A stretch of DNA of 43,225 bases from Muribaculaceae bacterium (GTDB lineage: Bacteria > Bacteroidota > Bacteroidia > Bacteroidales > Muribaculaceae): assembly GCA_017651515.1 (NCBI GenBank), contig JAGCCU010000010.1, forward strand, positions 1 through 43,225, given 5' to 3'. Shown here in pieces: positions 18,486 to 27,166 of this stretch (its first letter is position 1; every line of letters starts with the position of its first letter). The notes beneath the pieces are model-generated. The model was not told the DNA's origin. It did not search any database and saw nothing but the letters and a program-made list of their open reading frames with translations. A program made the translations under genes and the position numbers.

Positions 18486-21047
18486 TTATTCATTCTCGGG
18501 TTGTTCGGGCTGAGAAGATTCATTGTCAATCACGTCAACATCCTCAACAACAGGCACATCCTGAACATTGAATGCATCGCTCACGCTTTCCTCATCGGTA
18601 ACTTCCGGCTCGGTGTCAACCTTGCATACTGAAGCGATGGTATCGTTCTTGCGCTCAAGGTTAATCAGGCGCACGCCCTGAGTAGCTCGACCCATCACGC
18701 GGAGCGAACTCACTTTCAGACGGATTGTGATACCACTCTTGTTGATAATCACAAGGTCGTTGTCATCGCTCACGTTGCGAATGGCGATAAGCTTTCCGGT
18801 CTTCTCAGTGATGTTCATTGTCTTTACACCCTTTGCACCACGGTTAGTAACGCGGTAGTCTTCAAGCTTACTGCGCTTGCCCATACCTTGCTCGCTGACA
18901 ACCAGTACGTCTTGAGTGGTATTGGCCTTCATGCACACCATGCCCACGACTTCGTCACCGTCATTATCGAGAGTCATGCCTCGCACGCCGGTGGCTGTAC
19001 GGCCCATGGCGCGAACCTTGTTCTCATCGAAGCGGATGGCGCGACCATTGCGGTTAGCGAGTATAATCTCGCTGTTGCCTTCAGTCAGCACGGCAGCGAT
19101 GAGCTGGTCGTCTTCATTGATGTTCAAGGCACGAACGCCTGTCTGACGTGGACGAGAGAATTCACTCAGACAAGTACGTTTCACAATGCCGTTCTTGGTG
19201 GCAAACATGATATAGTGTGACTTGTTATATTCTGGATCAAGCAACTTAGTGGCTCGCACGAAGGCAAATATTCTGTTTTCAGGACCCAGATTAAGCAGAT
19301 TCTGTATCGCACGGCCCTTGCTGTTCTTGGAGCCTTCAGGAATCTGGAACACGCGCAGCCAATAGCAACGTCCAAGGGCGGTGAAGAACAGCATATAGTT
19401 GTGATTGGTGGCTTCATATATATATTCTATGAAGTCCTCATCGCGCGTATCGCTGCCCTTAGCCCCCACTCCACCGCGTGCCTGAGTGCGATATTCGCTC
19501 AGTGGGGTGCGCTTGATATAACCGAAGTGAGAAATGGTGATGATCATCGGGTCATCGCTGTAGAAGTCCTCTGCATTCATCTCCTCGTCATTCGGATTTA
19601 TCTGAGTGCGACGCTCGTCGCCGAATTTTTCCTTGACCTCAAGCAGCTCGTCTTCTATCACCTTGCGACAGACAGCTGGGTCATTAAGTATCGAATTCAG
19701 ATAAGCTATGGTTTTTTCCAGTTCTTCCAATTCTTCGTGAAGCTTATGCTGTTCAAGGTCGGTGAGCTGGCGCAGGCGCATCTCTACGATGGCGCGGGTC
19801 TGCAGCTCATCCAGGTTGAACCTTTCGCCAAGTCGCTTGCATGCCTCATCGGTCGATTTGCTCGACTTGATTATTGCAATCACTTCATCGATGTTGTCGC
19901 TGGCGACAATCAGTCCGCGCACGATATGAGCGCGGTCTTCTGCCTTCTTGAGCTGATAGCGCGTGCGGCGGATAACCACCTCATGTCGATGCTCAAGGAA
20001 GTTCTCCAGCAGTTCCTTAAGGTTGACCGTCTTGGGCCGTCCTTTCACCAGACACACGTTGTTGACGCTGAACGACGACTGCAGCTCTGTCATCTTGTAG
20101 AGCTTGTTCAGGATTACGTTCGCATTGAAGTCACGCTTCACGTCAACCACGATGCGCATGCCGTGACGGTCGCTCTCATCGTTGACGTCATGGATGCCTT
20201 CAATCTTCTTCTCCTCCACTAAACGTGCTATGCTCTCGATGAGCTCACGCTTGTTCACGTTGTAGGGAATCTCGTTGACCACGATGCGGTCGTGGTCCTT
20301 CTCGCTCTCAATCTCTGCCTTGGCGCGAACCACTATGCGGCCACGGCCGGTCTCGAAGGCGTCCTTCACGCCCTGATAGCCGTAGATAATGCCACCTGTC
20401 GGGAAATCAGGAGCCTTGATGTATTGCATCAAGTCGCTCACTTCCATCTCCGGGTTCTCAAGCAATGCAACACAACCGTCAATACATTCGCCCAGGTTGT
20501 GTGGAGGCATGTTGGTTGCCATGCCAACGGCTATACCCGACGCACCGTTCACCAGCAGGTTCGGGAAACGGGTTGGCAACACCTCGGGTTCTTCGAGCGT
20601 GTTGTCGAAGTTGGGAACGAAATCCACCGTATCCTCATCCAGGTCACTCATCATGAGCTCACCCATCTTTGCCAGGCGCGCCTCGGTATAACGCATTGCA
20701 GCAGGACTGTCGCCATCGACCGAGCCTAGGTTTCCCTGGCCGTCAACTAGCGGGTAACGCATCACCCAATCCTGGGCAAGACGCACCATTGCGAAATAAA
20801 CCGAAGAATCGCCGTGAGGATGGTACTTACCAAGAACTTCACCCACGATACGAGCCGACTTCTTCGTCGGCTGATTCGAGAAGTTCCTCAATTTTGCCAT
20901 ACCGAAAAGAACGCGCCTGTGCACTGGCTTGAAGCCGTCACGCACGTCCGGCAACGCTCGCGAAACAATGACCGACATCGAATAGTTGATGTAGCTGGTC
21001 CGCATTTCGTTTTCGATATTGATCTCTAAAATGCGATCACTATTCAT
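18486..21047 (-). CDS. gyrA: DNA gyrase subunit A
   Basis: GyrA cuts and rejoins DNA during ATP-driven negative supercoiling. The catalytic tyrosine is Tyr120 in AAMRYTEARL (E. coli Tyr122). The quinolone region reads GKYHPHGDSSVYFAMV: Ser81 corresponds to E. coli Ser83 and Phe85 to Asp87. The C-terminal beta-pinwheel has the GyrA box at 522-528 as QARGGVG, the form that distinguishes gyrase from ParC. The protein has 853 residues and ends with an acidic tail rich in Glu, Asp and Val, as in other bacterial GyrA. Its start ATG at 21047 is followed by NSDRILEINIENEM, normal for the family, and a promoter lies about 100 bases upstream. Confidence 0.97.
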   Translation of the reverse strand: MNSDRILEINIENEMRTSYINYSMSVIVSRALPDVRDGFKPVHRRVLFGMAKLRNFSNQPTKKSARIVGEVLGKYHPHGDSSVYFAMVRLAQDWVMRYPLVDGQGNLGSVDGDSPAAMRYTEARLAKMGELMMSDLDEDTVDFVPNFDNTLEEPEVLPTRFPNLLVNGASGIAVGMATNMPPHNLGECIDGCVALLENPEMEVSDLMQYIKAPDFPTGGIIYGYQGVKDAFETGRGRIVVRAKAEIESEKDHDRIVVNEIPYNVNKRELIESIARLVEEKKIEGIHDVNDESDRHGMRIVVDVKRDFNANVILNKLYKMTELQSSFSVNNVCLVKGRPKTVNLKELLENFLEHRHEVVIRRTRYQLKKAEDRAHIVRGLIVASDNIDEVIAIIKSSKSTDEACKRLGERFNLDELQTRAIVEMRLRQLTDLEQHKLHEELEELEKTIAYLNSILNDPAVCRKVIEDELLEVKEKFGDERRTQINPNDEEMNAEDFYSDDPMIITISHFGYIKRTPLSEYRTQARGGVGAKGSDTRDEDFIEYIYEATNHNYMLFFTALGRCYWLRVFQIPEGSKNSKGRAIQNLLNLGPENRIFAFVRATKLLDPEYNKSHYIMFATKNGIVKRTCLSEFSRPRQTGVRALNINEDDQLIAAVLTEGNSEIILANRNGRAIRFDENKVRAMGRTATGVRGMTLDNDGDEVVGMVCMKANTTQDVLVVSEQGMGKRSKLEDYRVTNRGAKGVKTMNITEKTGKLIAIRNVSDDNDLVIINKSGITIRLKVSSLRVMGRATQGVRLINLERKNDTIASVCKVDTEPEVTDEESVSDAFNVQDVPVVEDVDVIDNESSQPEQPENE

Positions 21048-21143
21048 TTATTTAAATATTAAAATTGTACTAATACAGACACCGCACCGCAGGCTAAAAT
21101 GCGCCCCAGCTGGAACAAATGCCCATTTCGTTCAAATTACTTA

Positions 21144-21174
21144 CAAAGTTAGCAATTTTTTCGCAAATGGCAAT
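21144..21174 (-). promoter_or_regulatory. Promoter of gyrA
   Basis: On the minus strand TAACTTTG (21151-21144) is an exact TAnnTTTG element. ATTG at 21174-21171 lies 19 bases further upstream in the -33 place. Transcription would begin near 21138, giving a leader of about 90 bases. Confidence 0.65.
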
Positions 21175-21282
21175 GTTACTCTTTACTATATATATTAAAT
21201 TTATAGTTAATTATTTCGCGCACGCGCGCAAGACAAGTCACAAAAACCTTACACCCACCTATTCCTTTTTAATTTGTGGTTG

Positions 21283-21383
21283 TGTCGCCACCTACGGGGC
21301 TAAGATTGGAGAGTCTTTACAAAAGCAGGGGCTGCGCTGTCGCTGGCCCCTGCCTATATTCTGTCGCCCTTCAGGGCTATATT
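21283..21383. repeat. Cluster of short REP-like repeats and a hairpin
   Basis: Three related segments start at 21283, 21338 and 21362 with TGTCGC, continue with a C/G-rich core that is partly palindromic (for example GCCCTTCAGGGC) and end in CTA plus A/T. Between the first two, GCAGGGGC at 21325-21332 pairs with GCCCCTGC at 21346-21353. Downstream, TTTACTCG-type words are repeated at about 21408-21437. No gene is seen from 21048 to 21437. Confidence 0.5.
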
Positions 21384-21437
21384 ACTTGTTACTTGTAGCT
21401 AAATGCTTGTTTACTCGTTTACTCGTTAACTTGTTTA

Positions 21438-21764
21438 CTATAATTTCAAGATAATATTAATCATCGCGTTCACGTCTTCCACATCGATGTATCCGTTGCC
21501 GTCCATGTCGCCGTTGCCGGGATAGTCATTGATGGTCTTCAGTTTAAGGATGATGTTGATGGCAGCATTCACGTCTTCAACATCTATCATGTTGTTACCG
21601 TCAAGGTCGCCAAGCAGCCCGCCAGGCTTACTGATAGTGGATTGAGTAGCGATATTGCCATCAGCATCCCACAGGATTCCATCATTGTAATAGCCTCCTG
21701 TTGGTTCGGTGATTGCCAAACCATCCTCCAAGACAAAACTATCAAAGTTGCGTGGCTGACAGTC
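21438..21764 (-). pseudogene. Remnant of a secreted protein ending in a dockerin-like domain
   Basis: The open frame begins after a TAA at 21765-21767 and has only a TTG (21731) as a possible start, without a signal peptide. The last 60 residues are two copies of a calcium-binding dockerin type I-like motif, GDLDGNNMIDVEDVNAAINI and GDMDGNGYIDVEDVNAMINI, each with DxDGNxxID. The segment before them (LAITEPTGGYYNDGILWDAD) looks like the end of a larger extracellular domain. Full proteins of this type in Bacteroidales are long secreted or surface proteins. Here the main body is missing, so this is best read as the 3' remnant of a deleted gene. A short expressed protein is a less likely alternative. 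Confidence 0.6.
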
Positions 21765-21767
21765 TTA

Positions 21768-22059
21768 AGTGAAGTGAATTGTGTCTCATAAGCGTATCGT
21801 TTTATTTGGTTATACATAAAAGAATGCCTGCGATGGCTCATCGTCGCAGACGAGGTAATTATGAATTATAAGTTTTTGCAAAAATACTTTTTTACTTTCC
21901 AAAAATGAAAGCAAAAAACAGATAAATTTGGTTTTTCGTTCGGGTTGAATAAATTCCTCACGCTCGATAATGATAATAAATTCTTATTATTCTCGCTAAA
22001 TCGGGATTTTGCACTAATGTTGGATAAATTAGGCTGCGCCTCTGAAAAATACAAACAAG
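21768..22059. other. AT-rich gene-free stretch with an orphan hairpin
   Basis: No coding frame is supported. CTGCGATG at 21828-21835 pairs with CGTCGCAG at 21842-21849 (8 bp, one G-U); read on the minus strand it is followed by GCATTCTTTTATG, so it resembles a terminator for a minus-strand gene that is no longer there. TTTGGTTTTTCG at 21927-21938 exactly repeats the -33 region of the next promoter. Confidence 0.5.
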
Positions 22060-22091
22060 TTTGGTTTTTCGCTCGCCTTGCACTAATTTTG
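22060..22091 (+). promoter_or_regulatory. Promoter of the thioesterase-hydrolase pair
   Basis: TTTG at 22060-22063, a 20-base spacer and TAATTTTG at 22084-22091 match both consensus elements exactly. The predicted start near 22098 leaves a leader of only about 9 bases before ATG 22107. Confidence 0.8.
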
Positions 22092-22106
22092 CAAAAACAA
22101 AAGAAA

Positions 22107-22475
22107 ATGACCAGCGAAGTGTCTTATACGAGTGTCGTGACTGTTACCGAAGCCAATACGGCCCAAGCAATGAGTTCGGGCGACCTGCCGGTATTTGCCA
22201 CGCCAGCCTTGGCGGCAGTAATGGAAAATGCCGCCATGCTCGCCGCGCGACAGCTATGCGACAAAGGACAAACTACGGTAGGCTCCAGCATCGAGGTGAA
22301 GCATCTGTCGCCATCGCCCATAGGGGCGACCGTCTTTGCCACCGCCACACTCACCGGGCAGGAAGGGCGACGGCTGACATTCGACATCGTTGCCAAGGAC
22401 AACGACAAGACCATAGGCACTGCCGTTCACTCACGATACATTGTAAACATTGAAAGATTCATGAACAAACTATAA
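22107..22475 (+). CDS. FlK-like hotdog thioesterase
   Basis: The 122-residue protein resembles the fluoroacetyl-CoA thioesterase FlK family. Residues that make up the FlK active site (Thr42, Glu50, His76 in the Streptomyces enzyme) are present as Thr32 (LPVFATPAL), Glu40 (AVMENAA) and His66 (IEVKHLSP), with identical spacing. It probably hydrolyses an acyl-CoA in the cytoplasm; the true substrate is unknown, and fluoroacetate itself is unlikely. The frame stays open upstream to 21945, but ATG 22107 follows the promoter directly and gives the family N-terminus. The next gene, a secreted serine hydrolase, starts 9 bases after the stop, so the two are probably one operon. Confidence 0.85.
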   Translation: MTSEVSYTSVVTVTEANTAQAMSSGDLPVFATPALAAVMENAAMLAARQLCDKGQTTVGSSIEVKHLSPSPIGATVFATATLTGQEGRRLTFDIVAKDNDKTIGTAVHSRYIVNIERFMNKL

Positions 22476-22484
22476 GAAACAAAT

Positions 22485-23630
22485 ATGAAAACCCTGCTCA
22501 CAGCAATGACAATCATCACCGCCGCCGTGTCTCCGATCACGAATGTGGCTGCCGCCACTGGCGTGCAAGACCTTAAAGAATTTGATTCTCAAGTAAACGA
22601 AATCTTCCAGCAAGTGTATTCCGACCCGTCACAGCCTGGTGCAGGCGTCATCATCCTCAAGGACTGGAAACCGGTGGTAAAACACTTCTACGGCATGGCA
22701 AACCTCGATACCGGTGAGCCTATTACCGACAAGACCAACTTCTGCATAGCTTCGGTTTCCAAGCAGTTTGCCGCCATAGCATTGCTGCAGCTTGCCGAGA
22801 AAGGCATCATCTCCCTCAACGATCCGTTGAGCAAGTTCTTCCCCGAATTCCAAGCGCCGTTCTTCAAGGACATCACGCTGCACAACATCCTAAGCCACAC
22901 TTCGGGCATTCCCGATGCCCGCGTGCGCAGCAGCCGCGAGTTCGTGCTCTTCTCCACCGACGTGGAATCGGTGGGATACATGAAGACTCTGGATTACCTT
23001 AACTTCATCCCAGGCTCGCAATATGAATACGTTAACCCCACCTACCAGCTCATTTACCAGATCGTTGAACGTGCCACAGGTACGCCCTTCGAGACTTACA
23101 TGCACAAGAACATATTCGGAAAGGCCGGAATGAAGCACACACAATACTTCGAGCCCGACCGAAACATTACTCACCTGGCTCACGGCTATGGCTGGGATGA
23201 GAAGCTGAACCGCTACACCGAATATGACTATGGTGAGGAGACTTTCTTTGCCACCAAAGCCGACGGCGCCCTATACACGTCGCTCTCCGACTTCATAAAA
23301 TGGGAAAAGGCTCTGGCGCATCTCAAGGTGTGGAACGCTGCCTCGCGCATGATGGCATACACCCCCAAGATCACCATTCCTGCCGATGCCGAATATGGCT
23401 ATCAGCCCTACACAGGATATGGCTACGGCTTCTTCATCCAGCATGAGCCCGGGCGCTGCCCCATCGTCTATCACACAGGCGACAACGGCGGCTTCACCAT
23501 CTATGCCGGAAAGATACCTGCCCACAACGTCGTTTTCCTGTTCTTCTCAACGAGAAACGACATTGACCGCATGAAAATGGTCAATGCCGTTTATGACAAG
23601 ATGGAACCTCTGGGCTGGTTGAAACCCTAA
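22485..23630 (+). CDS. Secreted serine beta-lactamase-like hydrolase
   Basis: The 381-residue protein has a signal peptide (about residues 1-24, ending in VAAA) and the class C beta-lactamase/DD-peptidase fold. Catalytic motifs are Ser90-Val-Ser-Lys93 (SxxK), Tyr182-Val-Asn184 (YxN) and His330-Thr-Gly332 in the place of the KTG box, followed by DNGGF. Members act as esterases, DD-peptidases or D-aminopeptidases; a true beta-lactamase cannot be told from sequence alone, and the HTG box is more common in esterase- or peptidase-like members. It follows the thioesterase gene by 9 bases. Its stop codon overlaps that of the convergent PspC gene. Confidence 0.88.
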   Translation: MKTLLTAMTIITAAVSPITNVAAATGVQDLKEFDSQVNEIFQQVYSDPSQPGAGVIILKDWKPVVKHFYGMANLDTGEPITDKTNFCIASVSKQFAAIALLQLAEKGIISLNDPLSKFFPEFQAPFFKDITLHNILSHTSGIPDARVRSSREFVLFSTDVESVGYMKTLDYLNFIPGSQYEYVNPTYQLIYQIVERATGTPFETYMHKNIFGKAGMKHTQYFEPDRNITHLAHGYGWDEKLNRYTEYDYGEETFFATKADGALYTSLSDFIKWEKALAHLKVWNAASRMMAYTPKITIPADAEYGYQPYTGYGYGFFIQHEPGRCPIVYHTGDNGGFTIYAGKIPAHNVVFLFFSTRNDIDRMKMVNAVYDKMEPLGWLKP

Positions 23631-23815
23631 GCCTTGGGCATTATAAACCACAATATAAGATAGAGCAGAACACCCGGAAAGCCCGTCGTGAACACGGTGA
23701 GCAATGCGTAGGCTATGCGCACCAGCGTAGGATCAAGGCCAAAGTAGTCGGCCAGTCCACCGCACACACCGCCTATCGTGCGGTCATGCGAAAGTGTAAG
23801 CTTTTTTGTAGTCAT
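23627..23815 (-). CDS. PspC-domain small membrane protein
   Basis: The 62-residue protein is a complete PspC domain: a basic N-terminus (KKLTLSHDR), the GGVCGGLADYFGLDPTLVR signature, and a hydrophobic helix at about residues 34-60 ending in ILWFIMPKA. PspC proteins sit in the inner membrane and in Enterobacteria help sense envelope stress; in Bacteroidota short stand-alone forms are common and their role is not defined. Its stop (23627-23629) overlaps the stop of the convergent hydrolase gene by two bases, and no terminator separates them. Confidence 0.9.
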   Translation of the reverse strand: MTTKKLTLSHDRTIGGVCGGLADYFGLDPTLVRIAYALLTVFTTGFPGVLLYLILWFIMPKA

Positions 23816-23961
23816 AGTTGTAAGTTTTTATTCGGTTCTCTAGCTTGCAAATAGTGTGCCAATTTGTCACCACCTTTTTCCATCATACACACCCGTATGC
23901 TGCCTGCAGTCATGTTTCGCATGATTTTTGCACTTAAGCTACTTGACAGCCCTATATTATT

Positions 23962-26154
23962 ATGGAAATTAAAGAGATTCACGAAGCAAACAGAAATATT
24001 CACCGTCTACTTGACAATGCCCGCGTCAACGAAGCTTTCAGTGCATTAGACCCACTCATACAAACCAATAATGACTGGGCCATGCGGGAACAGATCGAGC
24101 AACTGCGCATTTCCTACCAATTCATGCTCAAATACATGCAGCAGGGCATCGACGACCCGAAGCGCAACGACGTCTATAACGACATCGTCAACAAGCTCTA
24201 TACCATAACCGACGGCGTCACATTATCCTTGCTGGAACCCGTGAGCAATGAAATCATCGCCACACGACGACGCGAACTGAAAGACACTACACTCAGCAGC
24301 ATCGTTGAGAAGCAGAAATCCGAGATAAACAAGTTCAGTCTTCTCACATCAGTTCCCGAGACACAACACGACGCACAAGCCATTGCCACGGTCATCAAGC
24401 AACGTGAAATACACGAAACAGCTATATTCAATAAAGTATGGTCATCATTTCCCATGAATGCTGATGACGCAACGCTTATAACCTCACTGATTGCAGACGA
24501 GGACTACCCTACGCATTCTAAATGCCTCATCACATCGGCGCTGTTTCTGGGAATGATGTGCTATTATGACGAAAGAAAACTGCAACTGTTGATGGACATC
24601 TATACTTCAGCAACATCGGTTCAGGTTCAGCTCCGGGCTCTCATCTCGGTACTGCTGGCTGTCAAGGTGCACCAAGAAAGAGTCGTGAAATCGGTTGCCC
24701 TTGTGCCACACACCAAAGCAATGATAGATGAGCCGCATTTTACCGACGACATGGCAATCATCCAGTTTCAGCTCGCACGCTCAAGAAATACCGAGAACAT
24801 TTCCCGACGCGTGAAAGAGGAGCTGATGCCCGACATCATGAAACTGAATCCAAACATTCTCAAGATTAGAGACGACATCACCGAGATTGCTGATCTGGAA
24901 GCAAATCCAGAATGGCAGGAAATGCTCGAAAACAGCGGAATTGCAAAGAAAATGGAAGAACTAAATGAATTGCAGCTTGAAGGCAGCGATGTGTTTATCT
25001 CTACTTTCTCGCGACTGAAGACATTCCCGTTCTTTCAGACACTCTCCAACTGGTTCCTGCCATTCCATGAAAACTGCTCTGCCATTCATGGTGAATTTGC
25101 CGGTGATGAAGCGCCGCTGTTGATGGTTGTCACAAAGGCTCCGTTCTTGTGCAACAGTGACCGATATTCGTTTGCTCTTTCGCTGAGCAGCATGCCGTTC
25201 AGCCAGCGACAGTTGCTGCTCAATCAGGTAAAAGCGCAAGTTGAACAAGTGGGTGAAATGCAAAAAACCGAACTTCCTGACGACAAACAAGAACGAGAAC
25301 GTCAGGCAAACATGTATGTTCAGGACCTGTATCGCTTTTTTAAGCTGTTCTCGCGCCGCAGGGAGTTTATGGCGGCATTTGACTGCGATATGGACTTCAC
25401 GCAGCTGCCACTTATTGGAGATGCAGCCATATCTTCAAGCACAATAACCCTAGTCGCTGAGTTCTATCTGAAAAATGAGTTTTACAACGATGCTTTAAAA
25501 TACTACGGCTACCTGCTCGACAACACGCAGGATGCCAATCCTCTCATATATCAGAAAATGGGGTTCTGCTATCAGAGCTTGAGAAAGACTGACGATGCAA
25601 TCGAGTATTACCGCCGGTACGAGCTTGCTGATGACAACAATCTGTGGACTCTACGCCATCTGGCTGCATGCTATAGAGAAAACAAAGAATATGACAAAGC
25701 CATCGAATACTATAAGAAGATTGAAGCAGCCAAGCCCGACAACGTAGCTAACATCATCAACATGGGTCATTGCAGGCTTGAACAAGGTGACATAGAAGAG
25801 GCAATGAAGATTTATTTCAAAGCCGACCTAATGGACGAATCCAATCACCGTGCACGCAGGCCAGTTGCCTGGTGCTCTTTCCTATTGGGAAACGATGAAC
25901 GCAGCCTGGCATACTATGACCGTATAATCGATGACGATAAGCCCACGGCACAGGACTATCTCAATCGAGGACATGTTCTGCTGGCAATGAAGAAATCTCC
26001 TGAAGCCATCGACAGCTACCGACAGGCATTGAAACTCATGAACGGTAATGTCAATGAACTGCGAAAAGCCATGCTGAATGACGGCGAGGCTCTGCAGTCA
26101 CGAGGCATTGCCATTGCCGACCTGCCTCTCCTTATCGATGCAATCACACTGTAG
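23962..26154 (+). CDS. Large cytoplasmic TPR protein
   Basis: The 730-residue protein has no signal peptide or membrane helix. Residues about 1-480 are mainly helical with no recognised domain; residues about 490-715 contain consecutive TPR units, such as DALKYYGYLLDNTQDANP, DDAIEYYRRYELADDN, YDKAIEYYKKIEAAKPDN and SPEAIDSYRQALKLM. Comparable proteins occur in Bacteroidales as conserved hypothetical TPR proteins. It probably acts as a scaffold, but no partner is evident. A near-match -7 element, GATTTTTG, lies at 23923-23930, without a clear -33 box. The gene stands alone and ends at a strong shared terminator. Confidence 0.85.
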   Translation: MEIKEIHEANRNIHRLLDNARVNEAFSALDPLIQTNNDWAMREQIEQLRISYQFMLKYMQQGIDDPKRNDVYNDIVNKLYTITDGVTLSLLEPVSNEIIATRRRELKDTTLSSIVEKQKSEINKFSLLTSVPETQHDAQAIATVIKQREIHETAIFNKVWSSFPMNADDATLITSLIADEDYPTHSKCLITSALFLGMMCYYDERKLQLLMDIYTSATSVQVQLRALISVLLAVKVHQERVVKSVALVPHTKAMIDEPHFTDDMAIIQFQLARSRNTENISRRVKEELMPDIMKLNPNILKIRDDITEIADLEANPEWQEMLENSGIAKKMEELNELQLEGSDVFISTFSRLKTFPFFQTLSNWFLPFHENCSAIHGEFAGDEAPLLMVVTKAPFLCNSDRYSFALSLSSMPFSQRQLLLNQVKAQVEQVGEMQKTELPDDKQERERQANMYVQDLYRFFKLFSRRREFMAAFDCDMDFTQLPLIGDAAISSSTITLVAEFYLKNEFYNDALKYYGYLLDNTQDANPLIYQKMGFCYQSLRKTDDAIEYYRRYELADDNNLWTLRHLAACYRENKEYDKAIEYYKKIEAAKPDNVANIINMGHCRLEQGDIEEAMKIYFKADLMDESNHRARRPVAWCSFLLGNDERSLAYYDRIIDDDKPTAQDYLNRGHVLLAMKKSPEAIDSYRQALKLMNGNVNELRKAMLNDGEALQSRGIAIADLPLLIDAITL

Positions 26155-26173
26155 AAGAGAATTACAAAGCAAA

Positions 26174-26210
26174 AGAAACACGGCAACAAAAGATGCCGTG
26201 TTTTTCTTTA
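26174..26210. terminator. Bidirectional terminator between convergent genes
   Basis: AAACACGGCA at 26176-26185 pairs perfectly with TGCCGTGTTT at 26194-26203 around an 8-base loop. T-rich sequence follows on the plus strand (TTTTTC), and the A-rich left flank gives TTTCTTTTG on the minus strand, so it can serve both the TPR gene and the HU-SPOR gene. Confidence 0.88.
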
Positions 26211-26226
26211 TATATTTATCCGAAAA

Positions 26227-27162
26227 TCAGTTTAAAACCCACGCCTGATAGCCACGTGGTAGTCTCGACATGAAACTGTAAAGACGAGATGGCTGGTAAC
26301 TACGGGCCACATACACCTGATAATACTTACCATTATGCATAACCTGAGCATGCGGTGCCATATCGGGATGGGCGGCCAGATACTCATTCACCTGTTTGGG
26401 GTTATTGAGCGATGCAATCACAAGGAAACAACTGCCTCCCTCATCAAGCAGAAGATTTGAACTCTGCTGTGCAACAGCTTGAGCAGTTCCCGTTTTTGCA
26501 CTTTCTGGCAAAGCTACCGCTAATTCGGCTGTTTCTTCTGCTTCTATAACCTGATGCTTTGGTCCTTTCACCTCGGTATTAAGACCGGCAAATGCATGAT
26601 TGTTTCGATTGACGATAATAGGGGTAGTTAGCAGGATACTTAAAACCAATAGCACGGCAACAGAGGCTGCCGTACGAATTGCCTTGCGTGCCCACCAGCC
26701 TTTTTCGACAATAATAGCGCCTTCATTTTCGTTGTCCAATTCATCCAACGTGACAAACGGCACATTGCGCAGACCAAAGTACTGGTCGTTGCCCATTTCA
26801 CGGTCAAATGGCACAAATTCAGCATTGTTTCCGCCTACTCTCTTGAAATATCCCAGACGGCCTAAGCTCAATTCACCATTAGCAGCCAACTGACGGCTAT
26901 AAATGGCTACATTCTGCTCAATGAAACGGACTGCCTGATCATAAGAAATTCCTTCACGACGAACCAGAGACTGAGCCAGCATCCCGTCATTATGATTCAC
27001 CGAAGCGTTAAAGCCCAACCTGCGTTTAGGACAAGTTAAAGCCTTTGCTTTCGAATCATAGACAGAATCGGTATATTGCGCCACGAGTGCACCCCACCCT
27101 GGGATAATAACGCAATCGTGATGCATCATCAGATATTCTATATGTTCGTTGAGTGAAATCAT
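26227..27162 (-). CDS. Membrane protein with HU-like (CCDC81-type) and SPOR domains
   Basis: Residues about 1-125 resemble the bacterial CCDC81-type HU domains, with LNEHIEYLMMHHDCVIIPGWGALV at the start (core HDCVIIPGWGALV) and GRLGYFKRVG later. A membrane helix spans about 163-184, preceded by basic residues. The last 75 residues form a SPOR-like domain (SCFLVIASLNNPKQVNEYL and HNGKYYQVYVARSY), which in other proteins binds denuded glycan strands. The architecture HU-helix-SPOR is known in Bacteroidota and predicted to link the inside of the cell to septal peptidoglycan. Two adjacent ATGs (27165 and 27162) are possible starts; the preceding promoter suggests the leaderless second one (311 residues). 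The function is not established. Confidence 0.88.
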   Translation of the reverse strand: MISLNEHIEYLMMHHDCVIIPGWGALVAQYTDSVYDSKAKALTCPKRRLGFNASVNHNDGMLAQSLVRREGISYDQAVRFIEQNVAIYSRQLAANGELSLGRLGYFKRVGGNNAEFVPFDREMGNDQYFGLRNVPFVTLDELDNENEGAIIVEKGWWARKAIRTAASVAVLLVLSILLTTPIIVNRNNHAFAGLNTEVKGPKHQVIEAEETAELAVALPESAKTGTAQAVAQQSSNLLLDEGGSCFLVIASLNNPKQVNEYLAAHPDMAPHAQVMHNGKYYQVYVARSYQPSRLYSFMSRLPRGYQAWVLN

Positions 27163-27166
27163 CATG

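Noticed and set aside
19401-20222. Long plus-strand open frame (273 codons) opposite gyrA
   Set aside because: It lies wholly inside gyrA on the other strand, has no family motif or ribosome site, and its composition follows the gyrA codons. It is a shadow frame.
21866-22054. Minus-strand frame of 62 codons upstream of the thioesterase promoter
   Set aside because: Low-complexity composition, no signal or motif, and it overlaps promoter-like sequence.
22485-23630. Antibiotic-resistance class C beta-lactamase
   Set aside because: The fold and SxxK/YxN motifs fit, but the third motif is HTG rather than KTG, and many such proteins are esterases or peptidases. Resistance cannot be claimed from sequence.
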